Assembly (NCBI RefSeq): GCF_030944405.1
Contig: NZ_CP132339.1
Coordinates: forward strand, 4,340,001-4,404,000
Reading direction: 5' to 3'
Length of the DNA stretch: 64,000 nucleotides
DNA from: Janthinobacterium sp. J1-1
Lineage (GTDB): Bacteria; Pseudomonadota; Gammaproteobacteria; Burkholderiales; Burkholderiaceae_D
This document shows, piece after piece, positions 35,575 to 44,782 of this stretch. How positions within the stretch are numbered: the stretch's first letter is position 1; the number at the start of each line of letters is the position of its first letter. The notes under the pieces were generated by a model. It searched no databases. It was given only the letters and a program-made list of their open reading frames with translations, and had not been told where the DNA came from. The position numbers were made by a program, and so were the translations under genes.

Positions 35575-36381
35575 CTATAAAAACTTGGCGACTTCAACAA
35601 TGATGATTGCCGACGGCACCAGCAAGAACTGCGCAATCACCGTTCCCGCCAATCTGCTCCCTACCAGCCACACCACCGCCCGCCTGAATTGCGATTCCTC
35701 GATCTTCCCTTCGATAACATCATCCGTCATGCCCGACATATGCGGGTCGATAAACACTGCCATCATGACGGTGGCGCCACCGTTGATAATCGACGACAAA
35801 GTGCTGGACGTGACGCGCACGCTGGGATCGAGCACGCCCGCGTACAGGGCCGCGAACACGCCCACCGTCCACAGCGCCGTGGCGATCACGTTCATGGCGG
35901 TCATGGAGACGGATACCCCCGAGTCTTTGCGTAAACCTGTCACGTTGGCGGGCTTGGGCAGGCTGGCGGACGTCCTGACGTAAGACAGGCCACCCTTGAA
36001 GACACCGTGCAGTATCAGTTTCGGTACCGAGCGGTGCACTTGGAAATGTTCGACGGCGCGGCAGAAGACGCGCTGGAAGGTGGGGATCAGGATGGCACCG
36101 ATAATCGTGGCCAGACTGGCGGAGAGCAGCAGCCAGCGGAAATCCACGAGCAGGGCGTCGGCCGTGATCTGGTGATCGATACCGGTTTCGACGCGTTTGG
36201 CAAGGAAAGGGCCCAAGAAGGAATTCGAGGTGCGCGAGACCAGCATCAGGATGCTGAACAAGGCCAGTGACACCGCGATGCGCCGCGTGCGGATGCCGGC
36301 GATGCGCACTGAATACGCGAGCGTGCCAATAATATGGATGATAAATGTCAGGGCGCAAATCAACAGCAGCTGCTTGTCCAT
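35575..36381 (-). CDS. Amj/YdaH-like lipid II flippase family membrane protein
   Basis: 268 aa, polytopic. The opening LICALTFIIHIIGTLAYSVRIAGIRT and VSRTSNSFLGPF resemble Bacillus Amj, the alternative to MurJ that flips lipid II across the membrane; the assignment rests on my recognition of these stretches. I chose the ATG at 36381, which has AAGGAAGTG directly upstream, over one at 36423. It is a single gene between purL and the decayed purL copy, so it probably arrived or was trapped between these two direct repeats. A second flippase would be redundant with MurJ under normal growth. Confidence 0.78.
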   Translation of the reverse strand: MDKQLLLICALTFIIHIIGTLAYSVRIAGIRTRRIAVSLALFSILMLVSRTSNSFLGPFLAKRVETGIDHQITADALLVDFRWLLLSASLATIIGAILIPTFQRVFCRAVEHFQVHRSVPKLILHGVFKGGLSYVRTSASLPKPANVTGLRKDSGVSVSMTAMNVIATALWTVGVFAALYAGVLDPSVRVTSSTLSSIINGGATVMMAVFIDPHMSGMTDDVIEGKIEESQFRRAVVWLVGSRLAGTVIAQFLLVPSAIIIVEVAKFL

Positions 36382-36471
36382 CACTTCCTTGTCGTATATA
36401 AAAATGTAGCGCCATGCTGCCATGAAGTTACCTGTTTTTCAACTATAAAGAGCGCAACCTTATTGCGATTG

Positions 36472-37094
36472 CCAGAGGGTGATCGCCGTTGGCGGCATCT
36501 CGTACGGCGACGTGCTGAACGCCGGCGAAGGCTGGGCAAAAACGAATCTGTTCAATGCGAGCCCGGCCGACCAGTTCGCGCGCTTCTTCGCGCGCACCGA
36601 CAGCTTCTGCCTGAGCATCTGCAACGGCTGCCAGATGATGAGCAACCTGCAATCCATCATCTCCGGCACCCACGCCTGGCCGAAGTTCACGCCCAATAAA
36701 TCGGAGAAATTCGAAGGCCGCTTTGCCATGGTCGAAGTGATGGACTCCCCATCGATCTTCTTCAACGGCATGACCGGCACCCAGGCTGGCATCGCCATCG
36801 CCCACGGCAAAGGCTACGCCGACTTCTCGCAAACAGGCGACATCACTCAGGTCCACAAAGCCATGCGCTTTGTCGACAACAAGGGAGCCGCCACCGAAGG
36901 CTATCCGTACAACCCGAACGGCTCGCCGGAAGGCAATTACCTCGATGACCACGCCGGATGGCTGCTTTACTGTCTTGATGCCATATGCGGAGCGGGTGTT
37001 CCGTTCGGTACAGCAGTCTTATCATCCTGATGCATCGGGTGAGGACTAGCCTTGGATGAGGATGTTCAGGAACGCGCGGAAGTTTGTGGGGTAA
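36472..37094 (+). pseudogene. Decayed second copy of the purL 3' end (glutamine amidotransferase part)
   Basis: It matches purL from about 34838 to its stop, at roughly nine bases in ten by eye. The copy begins in the middle of the amidotransferase domain with no start of its own, keeps [11 protein letters not shown], then has a single-base insertion near 36935 that shifts the frame and an in-frame TAG near 37046. The sequence similarity nevertheless continues to GTGGGGTAA at the very end. It cannot make a working enzyme. The substitutions are scattered, so the copy is either old or came from a related strain. Confidence 0.92.
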
Positions 37095-37318
37095 GTTACC
37101 CAAAAAGGGGTATTTATAAAATCAGGAACTTTTCTGTCTTGCCACAGGAAAGTCATTTTTTGACAATTTCTTTAAGAAAATTGACGAATTTTTTTATGGT
37201 CGGTTCAAAACTTTGGAAATCGCAACCCATGGAAAAATTAACATATTTCACAATAAAAATATTTATCTTTTTCATAAAATGTGGGAAAATATATTTTTAA
37301 TTTTTTTGAAGGGGAAAA

Positions 37319-38206
37319 ATGAAGACTATATCCATAGGTGTGCTGAATATTGTGTTGCCTCCACCTCACAGCCCCGAGACGTATATAGCGCTATGGCGTG
37401 CCGCATTCAAGAAACGTAAGCCTGTTATGATAAGGGGAGATGTTGGAGGAATGATCGGCTCGCTTAAGCGAGAGTCAGAATTTGAGTGGATTTCGGGTGA
37501 CTTATACAAATTTCTTAATATTGATAACAATGGAAAATGGTTGGATTTAAGTACTACTGAGCCAGCGGCAGCTGAAGATGTAGCTCAGAATGTTTCAATT
37601 CCACCACACTATCGGCCAAATTTGCGAAGTTTGCCCTATATCTTTGTTCCAGAGAAGCATAGATTGCTTTTTATCTCACGACTTGATCAATCTAATAATT
37701 TGTCACCTAGTATGGCAAAAAATTTAGTCGAGAGACTGTTAAATTCAGCAGAGCTTCAGAAGGTTTATGGCGAAGTTACAGTTACAATTGAACCCGCTTA
37801 TGATAGTTTGGATAGAATTTTTGAACTTCAGCAAATCAGAAGTTTGAAAATTGAAGTGAGTCCTCCTAACGCGTTAGGGGATGTTGAGAGAGAACTTTTT
37901 GATTGGTTGGATGAGCAAAATGCGACAAATTTCAAACAAGAGTTAGAATCAAATAGTGCAGATGGTTTGCAGCCAACCGAGAAAGTGAAAGAAATCGCAG
38001 AAGTTGCAAAATCTAATGGTTTTGTTGAAGGTAGAGGGAAAAATGAAGATGGTAGAGTTGTTACATTATCAACAAAAGATCATCCATTTGAGGAAAGACT
38101 AATTTTTGATCAGAAAATTCAAAATCTTTTAGATGCTTTTGTAGAGGCTGTTCCGAGTATCTTAGGGAAAATTTTGAATAAAGTTAGGAGAAGAAGAAAG
38201 GGATGA
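37319..38206 (+). CDS. DUF4747-like protein of unknown function
   Basis: 295 aa in a markedly AT-rich stretch unlike the flanking chromosome, preceded by 225 bp of AT-rich DNA without a gene. The N-terminus (ISIGVLNIVLPPPHSPETYIALWRAAFKKRKPVMIRGD, quoted only as the region 4-41) reads like the DUF4747 family; this is from memory and should be checked. A beta-rich first half is followed by a charged region and an Arg/Lys-rich tail (KVRRRRKG). The ATG follows AAGGGGAAAA. The next frame starts 1 bp after its stop, so it was transcribed with the interrupted membrane-protein gene. Probable horizontally acquired accessory gene. Confidence 0.65.
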   Translation: MKTISIGVLNIVLPPPHSPETYIALWRAAFKKRKPVMIRGDVGGMIGSLKRESEFEWISGDLYKFLNIDNNGKWLDLSTTEPAAAEDVAQNVSIPPHYRPNLRSLPYIFVPEKHRLLFISRLDQSNNLSPSMAKNLVERLLNSAELQKVYGEVTVTIEPAYDSLDRIFELQQIRSLKIEVSPPNALGDVERELFDWLDEQNATNFKQELESNSADGLQPTEKVKEIAEVAKSNGFVEGRGKNEDGRVVTLSTKDHPFEERLIFDQKIQNLLDAFVEAVPSILGKILNKVRRRRKG

Positions 38207-38207
38207 C

Positions 38208-38311
38208 ATGTCTAAAATTCCAAACGAGCAAAAGAGAAAAGAAATTCGCATTATAGTTCAATATAAGGATTTTTTTGATATTTTAAGTCGTTACTGGGCT
38301 GCTCACGGTAG
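38208..38311 (+). pseudogene. 5' fragment of a membrane-protein gene cut by the IS3-family element
   Basis: ATG one base after the DUF4747-like stop opens MSKIPNEQKRKEIRIIVQYK and reads to RYWAAHG, where the insertion sequence begins. The fragment matches the start of a family in which an aromatic YW..YGG turn leads into SPYLH and a membrane helix; that continuation is found on the far side of the IS. Confidence 0.7.
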
Positions 38312-38336
38312 TTGTCAACAAAGATGTCGCGTCAAG

Positions 38337-39395
38337 TCATGCAGCTTTTCTTAATTCCTCTGGCGGTTTCCGCTCCGGATTCAGCCAGACCTCATCGTTC
38401 AATTCCCAATCCCGCGTAGTCCCGGTCCAGCGCTCTGGATGACGTTGCTTGGCGGCCTCGTAGACCTGCTTGCGGTGCTTGAGGATCGCTCCGTCCCGGC
38501 CATCATGGCGTTGCGCAGGCGTCACGAATTTCAGGCCGCTGTGCTTGTGCTGATGGTTGTACCACTGCACAAATGACAGCGTCCATTGCCGCGCCTTTTC
38601 GATACTTTCAAACGGCTTGCTCGGATAGTTCGGCCGGTATTTGCAGGTCCGGAACAGCGACTCGGCGTAGGCATTGTCGTTGCTCACACGGGGCCTGCTG
38701 AACGACGGCATGATCCCCAGCTTTTCCAACGTCGCCAACATTGTGGAGCCTTTCATCGAGCTGCCATTGTCCGAGTGCAGCACCACCTCACGCCCGGCCA
38801 GTCCCTCTGCCAGACTGGCTTTGCGCATCAGCAGCGAGGCCATTTCCGCCGACTCGGCGATGTTCACTTCATGCCCGACGATCTTGCGGCTGTAGACGTC
38901 AAGAACCATGTACCAGTAAAAATATAAACCCCGCACACCGGTCGGCAACCAGGTAATGTCCCACGCCCACAAGCGGTTCGGTTCGATTGCGCAGTGGCTC
39001 GTGACGACCCTTGTGCTGGGCTTCTTCGCCCGACCGCGGTGATGCTGCTGCTTCTCTTCTTTCAAGATCCGGTAGACGGTCGATTCTGATGCCAGATACT
39101 CGCCCCGGTCAGCCAAGGTCGGCACGATCTGGCTAGGCGGACTGCTGGCAAATTCAGGGCTGTTGGCAACCGTCAGAATCTGCTGGCGTTCCTCTTCGCT
39201 CAGCTTGTTGGCCGGCGCCCTGCGGCGGCTGCCTTTGCGCCCGTCGGCCTGGCTGCCATCACTGTCGAGCATCCAGCGCTGATAGGTTCGAAGGCTGATC
39301 TCCAGCGCACCACATGCCTGCGCACGCCGACACCCGCCGTCAACGGCTTCTTCAACCAATATCATCACCTGCTGGCGATCTGGGGTGCCGATCAA
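38337..39395 (-). CDS. IS3-family transposase, OrfB (rve/DDE integrase)
   Basis: 352 aa. The catalytic triad is visible: Asp in WAWDITWLP, Asp in LHSDNGSSMKG, and Glu in NDNAYAESLF. An HTH_21-like region (STVYRILKEEKQQHHRGR) precedes the core. The TTG start overlaps the stop of OrfA as TTGA, which suggests coupled translation rather than the classical slippery frameshift; I did not find an A-rich slippery heptamer at the junction. It looks intact. Confidence 0.88.
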   Translation of the reverse strand: MIGTPDRQQVMILVEEAVDGGCRRAQACGALEISLRTYQRWMLDSDGSQADGRKGSRRRAPANKLSEEERQQILTVANSPEFASSPPSQIVPTLADRGEYLASESTVYRILKEEKQQHHRGRAKKPSTRVVTSHCAIEPNRLWAWDITWLPTGVRGLYFYWYMVLDVYSRKIVGHEVNIAESAEMASLLMRKASLAEGLAGREVVLHSDNGSSMKGSTMLATLEKLGIMPSFSRPRVSNDNAYAESLFRTCKYRPNYPSKPFESIEKARQWTLSFVQWYNHQHKHSGLKFVTPAQRHDGRDGAILKHRKQVYEAAKQRHPERWTGTTRDWELNDEVWLNPERKPPEELRKAA

Positions 39396-39889
39396 TCGTC
39401 CTCGGGCTCCCCCCAGATCGCCTGTGCTTTTTTTCTGAGAATGATCAGCGCCGCTGCCTCTGCCAGTGCCTTCTCTTTGCGCTGCAAATCCTTCTTCAAT
39501 TGCTTGATTTCTTTGCGGTCGCTTTTGCCTTGCTCGCGCAGTTCCCGGTTGCGCTCGGCCGGCGCTTCATTGGCCTGCTGGCAAGCCTCGCGCCAGTCGG
39601 CAACCTGTTCGACGAACAAGCCTTTGCCCCGACAGTATTGAGCCAGTTCGGCCTCGTTCATGCGTGCCGTTTCCAGCACCACCCCAAACTTATCTGCCGA
39701 CGACCACACGACGGCATTCTTTCCATTTCCCGGCACCGGCACTCCCTGAGACTGTAGATTTCGTCGCCAAGTATAAAGTGTCTGTTCCGAGATGCCATTC
39801 TCCTTCGCCAGGGCCGACACCGGCCTGTTCTCCGGCGGCATCATCTGCCGAAGAATGGCTTCCTTGCGTTCTGCTGGATACTGATTCAC
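39392..39889 (-). CDS. IS3-family transposase, OrfA (HTH and leucine-zipper part)
   Basis: 165 aa. An HTH near residues 25-45 (VSALAKENGISEQTLYTWRR) binds the ends; a charged coiled coil follows (KSDRKEIKQLKKDLQRKEKA region) and ends AAALIILRKKAQAIWGE. It is encoded upstream of OrfB in the same element and is complete. Confidence 0.85.
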   Translation of the reverse strand: MNQYPAERKEAILRQMMPPENRPVSALAKENGISEQTLYTWRRNLQSQGVPVPGNGKNAVVWSSADKFGVVLETARMNEAELAQYCRGKGLFVEQVADWREACQQANEAPAERNRELREQGKSDRKEIKQLKKDLQRKEKALAEAAALIILRKKAQAIWGEPEDD

Positions 39890-39958
39890 TGTACGTCTTT
39901 GCTCCGCCCCCGGATGGATTAAAGTGATTCAAGTGACGCGACATCTATCCTGACATAG

Positions 39959-40480
39959 GGGGCTCATGGGAAGTGGTCAGATATTATATATTCCCCTTAT
40001 TTTCATATAGCTGTTTTTATAAGTGCTATAAGTTCAAATTATTGGTTGAGTCATAATTGGTATGAGCCTGCTTTAGCTTCGTTGCCAACCCTCCTTGGCT
40101 TTGGGGTTTCCGGCTACGCGATATGGATTGGCTGGGGTAACGATAAAATGAGAGATGCCTTAATTAAGCTTAACTCTCCTGGAGCCGATTCTGCATATAT
40201 ACGTGTAAGTGCTATTTTTGCCCATTTTGGACTTGTTCAAGTTACTGCACTTATATTAGCAATTATATGTCAAGCATTAAATTATAGTCCATCTCAAAAT
40301 AGTATTTTGGCTATGGGGTTAAATTTTGTGGGATTGTCGAAAGATTTTTTTCATTTTTTTAAACCTGTTGGAGATGCATTCGGTTATTTCTTTTTTGTTT
40401 ATTCTATAATGTCTATATTGGAAGCTACTTTGGCTCTTTTTCGATTGGCTACATGGTTTCAGCGACTTGGAAGAACTTAA
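39959..40480 (+). pseudogene. 3' fragment of the interrupted membrane-protein gene
   Basis: The frame is open from the IS edge (GAHGKWSDIIYSPYFHIA) to the stop at 40480. Aligning its Ala-His-Gly with the Ala-His-Gly that ends the 5' fragment restores one reading frame of about 203 residues: a cytosolic start, a membrane hairpin (HIAVFISAI, LPTLLGFGVSGYAIWIGWG), then two C-terminal helices. A downstream TTG at 40046 could initiate a shorter product. AT-rich like its neighbour. I do not know its function; the pair with the DUF4747-like gene looks like one module. Confidence 0.65.
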
Positions 40481-40694
40481 TTTTAGAAGATGTTAACGAT
40501 ATCTGTAGGATTTAATTTTCTCTTTCTGAATTTTATGAGAGATGTTTGTAATGTGGATGAAATTGATTAAGTGTTTTTATTGGTTCAAGTTTAGCGTGTG
40601 TTGTATTTGACTTGTATTTCAACCACGCGCCCCCAGCTAGGTTCTGGTGGTAGTGTTCATCGCTGCTCAATCCCAACCAACCCGGAGATCCCCC

Positions 40695-41150
40695 ATGAGT
40701 TTCGATTCCTTTCTGTCCAAACTGAAGACCAAGGCAAGTGAACTGAAGACCGAAGCGCTGAAGTACAAGAACAAGGATTTCCTGAACGCCGCGATGGCGG
40801 GCTCGGCCCTGATCGCGATGGCGGACGGCAGTGTCAGTGCGGAAGAGAAGCAGAAGATGGTGAAATTTATCGAGAGCAATGATGCGCTGTCGGTATTTAC
40901 CACCACCGATGTGATCAAGGCCTTCCAGGACTTTGTCAGCCAACTGGAGTTCGACAAGGATATCGGCGAGGCCAAGGCTTACCAGGCGCTGGGCAAGATG
41001 AAGTCGAACGTGGAAGCGTCGCGGCTGCTGGTGCGCATGATTATTGCCGTCGCTTCATCGGATGGCAACTTCGACGCCAATGAGCATCGCGTGGCCAGCA
41101 AGATTGCCAAGGAACTCAATCTGAATCCGGCCGAGTTCGAACTGCAGTAA
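40695..41150 (+). CDS. TerB-like tellurite-resistance family protein
   Basis: 151 aa, a single TerB domain: paired helices with MADGSVSAEEK and VASSDGNFDANEH, the acidic metal-binding-type loops of the family, and IAKELNLNP near the end. The ATG at 40695 has GGAG about 8 bases upstream; an earlier in-frame GTG-type start at 40647 adds unconserved residues. No ter genes adjoin it. The TerY-like operon is 5.8 kb downstream beyond an IS66 element, so the link is only suggestive. Confidence 0.85.
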   Translation: MSFDSFLSKLKTKASELKTEALKYKNKDFLNAAMAGSALIAMADGSVSAEEKQKMVKFIESNDALSVFTTTDVIKAFQDFVSQLEFDKDIGEAKAYQALGKMKSNVEASRLLVRMIIAVASSDGNFDANEHRVASKIAKELNLNPAEFELQ

Positions 41151-41181
41151 GGAGTGTGCTGGCGTCCGCCGCCAGCAGCTT

Positions 41182-41352
41182 CTACGCCAGCCGCTGCAGA
41201 TTGTCGAACACCAGTTTCTGAAGCGGTTTGTCGTGCTGGTCGCAACGGGCGCGCAGCATGGCCAGTTCGACACTTTGTTTGTCGGCAAACGGATCCTTGA
41301 GTACCTGTGTGTGCCAGGCATAGTCGAGCCAGCCGGTGCTGGTCTCCTGCAT
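41182..41352 (-). CDS. Small hypothetical protein, 56 aa
   Basis: ATG at 41352 follows a clean GGAGG with an A-rich spacer (CCAGGAGGCAAAAAA), and the frame runs 56 codons to a TAG. It begins MQETSTGWLDYAWHTQVL and ends LVFDNLQRLA; it is soluble and has one Cys. Codon use fits the surrounding chromosome. I do not recognise the family. It lies tail-to-tail with the TerB gene and 76 bp downstream of a membrane-protein gene on the same strand. Confidence 0.6.
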   Translation of the reverse strand: MQETSTGWLDYAWHTQVLKDPFADKQSVELAMLRARCDQHDKPLQKLVFDNLQRLA

Positions 41353-41428
41353 TTTTTTGCCTCCTGGTATGCGTCGGGGTGCCAGGTAGCCTGTGCCTGG
41401 CGGTGGCGCGGCTGCGTACTGTAGCAGC

Positions 41429-42169
41429 TCAGGTTAATGTTGCCGTAGTGGCGATAGCCATTATGACTAATGGCCAGTGGATATGTCTTCTGATCGGATC
41501 TGATTCCTGCCAAGCCCCTCTAGTCAGGGACATCGCAAAAATTGTGATTGACTTTTTTATCAGATTTGCCAGCATAATGCCCGGTACGGCAATCAAGGCT
41601 ACGCAAATGCTTGCGCCTAGCAGCAGCAAAGTAAATTTCGCATCGATGTTGTCAGCCAGATGCTCATTGCCAACTAGCCCTAGAAATACTGGTTCCCAGG
41701 GCAGCTGTAGCACGGCGGATAACAGGAAAAACAGGGCCGGCCAGATGGCGTTGACCAAGTTTCCTTTCCAGCCTTTGCCTGAAGGTTGTATCAGTAACGC
41801 TGAGGTGAACAGGAACAGGCAGTAGATGATCACGGCGTTGGCTATATGCCGTTGCTGTCTTGCAATTGCATATGTGAAAAAGAAGGCAAAGATGCAGCTG
41901 ACTCCGATACCAATGATTTCCTCGGGAGGACGTGGCAGATGCTGGTTTTTTGTTTCTGACGAGGTCCAGCGGTGCTTGCTCATGACGGCGTATACGTGCG
42001 AACAAAAGCTGAGGAAAGACAGGTAAAACGCGATTCTGCACAGGATGCCGATATAGCCATCAAGTCGATGAAAATGCTGCAAGTTCAATAATCCCGACAT
42101 CACTTCCAGGATGCTGCTGATAGCCAGGACGCTCCCTGATATGGATAAAACGATAAATGATTTTTGCAT
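41429..42169 (-). CDS. Hypothetical multi-pass membrane protein
   Basis: 246 aa with about six hydrophobic helices: residues 5-25, 45-62, 88-105, 112-128, 143-160 and 180-205. There is a GGGAG site before the ATG at 42169. No family recognised. GC content is lower than average here, and the gene sits between a TerB gene and IS66, so it may belong to the same accessory stretch. Confidence 0.6.
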   Translation of the reverse strand: MQKSFIVLSISGSVLAISSILEVMSGLLNLQHFHRLDGYIGILCRIAFYLSFLSFCSHVYAVMSKHRWTSSETKNQHLPRPPEEIIGIGVSCIFAFFFTYAIARQQRHIANAVIIYCLFLFTSALLIQPSGKGWKGNLVNAIWPALFFLLSAVLQLPWEPVFLGLVGNEHLADNIDAKFTLLLLGASICVALIAVPGIMLANLIKKSITIFAMSLTRGAWQESDPIRRHIHWPLVIMAIATTATLT

Positions 42170-42483
42170 GCTGTCGACTCCCGCTCGTTGGGACCATCAT
42201 TGCAGGTCCAACGGCTATGGAAGCATGTTCGCTTTGTCGTCGTCGTGTTCAACTTCAAGCTTGCCGTTGAGCTTGCGCATCGCAGGTTCAATTTCAACTG
42301 GCATGTAGCATTTCAAGTGGATCCCTCAGTCAAGACACTTTGCCGACTAATTTAAGCTGTACCCGTTTCGATTGCTTCAGCTGCTCGGCGGTAAGCGTCG
42401 TCCCACCGCCGTCTACCCTTGAGCATCGCACGATGCCATGATTGAATTTGGGACACAAATTGGTTGTGTCCACAAATTTATTT

Positions 42484-42864
42484 ATGGACACAATCATTCA
42501 ACCAGTTGCAATTAGGGCGAAACGCGGGCCGTATCGCCGTCACAGCGATGAATTCAAGCGTGCCGCTGTCGCACGTACGCAGGTCGATGGCGCCTCTGTC
42601 TCGCTGATCGCCCGCGAACTCAAGATCAACACCAATCAGTTGTTCAGTTGGCGCAAGCGTTTCGGTGACCAGGCGCTTGCCGGCGGCAATGCGCCAAGCC
42701 AGCTGGTGGCCGTCACAGTGCTCGACACCTTGCCCGCAAGTGCACCGGTCGCCAGCGTCCCGCCCGGCGTGATCGTGCTCAGCGTGGGCCAGGCCCAGCT
42801 GCGTCTGGAAGGCCAGGTCGACGCGACCACGCTGACGCTGTTGCTGGCGCGGCTACTGCCATGA
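42484..42864 (+). CDS. tnpA: IS66 accessory protein TnpA
   Basis: 126 aa from the ATG at 42484. N-terminal HTH of the IS66 Orf1 type (HSDEFKRAAVARTQ, then ARELKINTNQLFSWRKRF), with the VIVLSVGQAQLRLEG tail common to the family. Its stop overlaps the tnpB start by ATGA. Needed with TnpB for IS66 transposition. Confidence 0.9.
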   Translation: MDTIIQPVAIRAKRGPYRRHSDEFKRAAVARTQVDGASVSLIARELKINTNQLFSWRKRFGDQALAGGNAPSQLVAVTVLDTLPASAPVASVPPGVIVLSVGQAQLRLEGQVDATTLTLLLARLLP

Positions 42865-43208
42865 TCGGTTTGCCAGCAGGCACGAAGATATGGCTGGCCG
42901 CCGGCGTCACCGACATGCGTGCAGGCATGAACGGGCTGGCCGTCAAGGTGCAGGCGGCGCTGGCCGAAGACCCGTTCAGCGGCCACGTGTTCGTGTTTCG
43001 GGGGCGGCGCGGCGACATGCTCAAGGTGCTATGGTGGAGTGGTGATGGCCTGTGCCTGCTGTCCAAGCGGCTTGAGCGCGGGCGCTTCGTCTGGCCGCAG
43101 GCCGCCGACGGCAGTGTCGCCCTGACGCAGGCACAGCTGTCGATGCTGCTCGAGGGCATAGACTGGCGTCGGCCAGAGCGTACCTGGCGCCCGACAGCGG
43201 CCTTGTAA
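42861..43208 (+). CDS. tnpB: IS66 accessory protein TnpB
   Basis: 115 aa, the characteristic IS66 Orf2: GVTDMRAGMNGLA, VFVFRGRRGDMLKVLWW, GLCLLSKRLERGRF and LLEGIDWRRP are all present. Coupled to tnpA by overlapping start and stop. Confidence 0.95.
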   Translation: MIGLPAGTKIWLAAGVTDMRAGMNGLAVKVQAALAEDPFSGHVFVFRGRRGDMLKVLWWSGDGLCLLSKRLERGRFVWPQAADGSVALTQAQLSMLLEGIDWRRPERTWRPTAAL

Positions 43209-43237
43209 ACGTCACGAACCTCGCGTAAACTCGGCCC

Positions 43238-44782
43238 ATGCTCAACCCTGCCGACCTGCCCAACGACATCGATGCCCTGAAGGCATTGCTGTGGGCACGC
43301 GAGGTCGAAGTGGCGGGTTTGAAAGCGCAGTTGAATACCCGCGCCGCCGAGATCGAGCATCTGAAACTGCAGATCGCCAAGCTGCGGCGCATGCAGTTTG
43401 GCCGCAAGTCCGAAAAACTCGACCACCAGATCGAACAACTGGAGTTGCAGCTTGAAGACTTGCAGGCCGACGACGCCGAGGCCGAACGGGAGATGCCGGC
43501 AGCGGACCAGGCGCCGCGCAAACGGGCGGCACGCAAGCCTTTGCCCGAGCATCTGCCGCGTGATGAACAGCGCTACCTGCCTCCCGATGAAGCCTGCCCG
43601 TCCTGCGGCGGCAAGCTGCATCAACTGGGCGAGGACGTGGCCGAGCAACTCGAGTTCGTGCCGGCCAGCTTCCGCGTGATCCGTCACGTGCGCCCGAAAC
43701 TGGCCTGCGGCGGCTGCGACGCCATCGTGCAGGCGCCGGCGCCAAGCCGGCCGATCGCCCGCGGTATCGCCGGTCCGGGCCTGCTGGCGCATGTGCTGGT
43801 GGCCAAGTTCGCGGATCACCTGCCGTTGTACCGGCAGTCGGTGATCTACGCACGCGAGGGTGTCGAGCTGGACCGGGCCCTGCTGGCCAGCTGGGTCGGC
43901 GCTGCCAGTGCGCTGCTGCGCCCGCTGGTCGAAGCGATCCGTCAACACGTACTGGCTGGCACCAAACTGCATGCCGATGACACGCCGGTACCAGTGCTCG
44001 CGCCTGGCAACGGCAAAACCAAAACCGGGCGGCTGTGGACTTACGTGCGTGATGATCGGCCAGCTGGCGACAACACGCCGCCGGCGGTGTGGTTCGCCTA
44101 CTCGCCTGATCGTAAAGGCATCCATCCGCAAAGCCACCTGGCCCAGTTCAAGGGCGTGTTGCAAGCCGATGCCTACGCCGGCTTCAACGCGCTGTACGAC
44201 AACGGCGATATCCACGAGGCAGCCTGCTGGGCGCACGCGCGGCGCAAGTTCCACGACCTGCATGCCGCACGGCCATCGCCGCTGACCACCGAAGCGCTGC
44301 GGCGCATCGCCGAGCTGTATCTGATCGAAGCCGAAATCCGTGGCAAACCGCCGGACCAGCGCAAGTCAGTGCGGCAGACAGAAGCATGCCCCTTGCTCGA
44401 TGACCTGGAGCGCTGGCTGCGCACGTCTCTGGAAAAGCTGTCCCGCAAGTCGGACACGGCAGCGGCCATCCTGTATGCCCTGAACCTGTGGCCGGCCCTG
44501 ACGCGCTACTGCGACAACGGCGCCATCGAGATCGATAACTCGGCAGCCGAACGGGCATTGCGCGGTATCGCCATCGGCCGGCGCAACTACCTGTTCGCCG
44601 GCGCCGACAGCGGTGGCGAACGGGCGGCCGCGATCTACTCGCTGATCGGCACCGCCAAGCTCAATGGTATCGACCCCGAAGCCTGGCTGCGCCATGTGCT
44701 GGCCAACATCGCCGATCATCCGGTCAACCGGGTTGACGCCTTCCTGCCCTGGAACTGCACCGCGCAGCTCCCTTCAGCCTAA
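43238..44782 (+). CDS. tnpC: IS66 transposase TnpC
   Basis: 514 aa. N-terminal coiled coil (LKLQIAKLRRMQFGRKSEKL), a zinc-finger-like CPSCGGKL with later CGGCDAIV, then the DDE core: Asp in LHADDTPVP, Asp in LQADAYAGF, and Glu in DNSAAERALRGIA. The C-terminal DDE_Tnp_IS66_C region is HVLANIADHPVNRVDAFLPW. Full length. Confidence 0.95.
   Translation: MLNPADLPNDIDALKALLWAREVEVAGLKAQLNTRAAEIEHLKLQIAKLRRMQFGRKSEKLDHQIEQLELQLEDLQADDAEAEREMPAADQAPRKRAARKPLPEHLPRDEQRYLPPDEACPSCGGKLHQLGEDVAEQLEFVPASFRVIRHVRPKLACGGCDAIVQAPAPSRPIARGIAGPGLLAHVLVAKFADHLPLYRQSVIYAREGVELDRALLASWVGAASALLRPLVEAIRQHVLAGTKLHADDTPVPVLAPGNGKTKTGRLWTYVRDDRPAGDNTPPAVWFAYSPDRKGIHPQSHLAQFKGVLQADAYAGFNALYDNGDIHEAACWAHARRKFHDLHAARPSPLTTEALRRIAELYLIEAEIRGKPPDQRKSVRQTEACPLLDDLERWLRTSLEKLSRKSDTAAAILYALNLWPALTRYCDNGAIEIDNSAAERALRGIAIGRRNYLFAGADSGGERAAAIYSLIGTAKLNGIDPEAWLRHVLANIADHPVNRVDAFLPWNCTAQLPSA

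Larger units (their letters stand above)
38312..39955. mobile_element. IS3-family insertion sequence, 1644 bp
   Basis: Ends are imperfect inverted repeats: 38313-38334 and 39934-39955 match at 19 of 22 positions, beginning TGTCA and ending TGACA. Two transposase frames run on the minus strand. The flanks carry TAG on both sides (38309-38311 and 39956-39958), a possible 3-bp target duplication. GC content is much higher than the DNA it interrupts. Confidence 0.85.
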
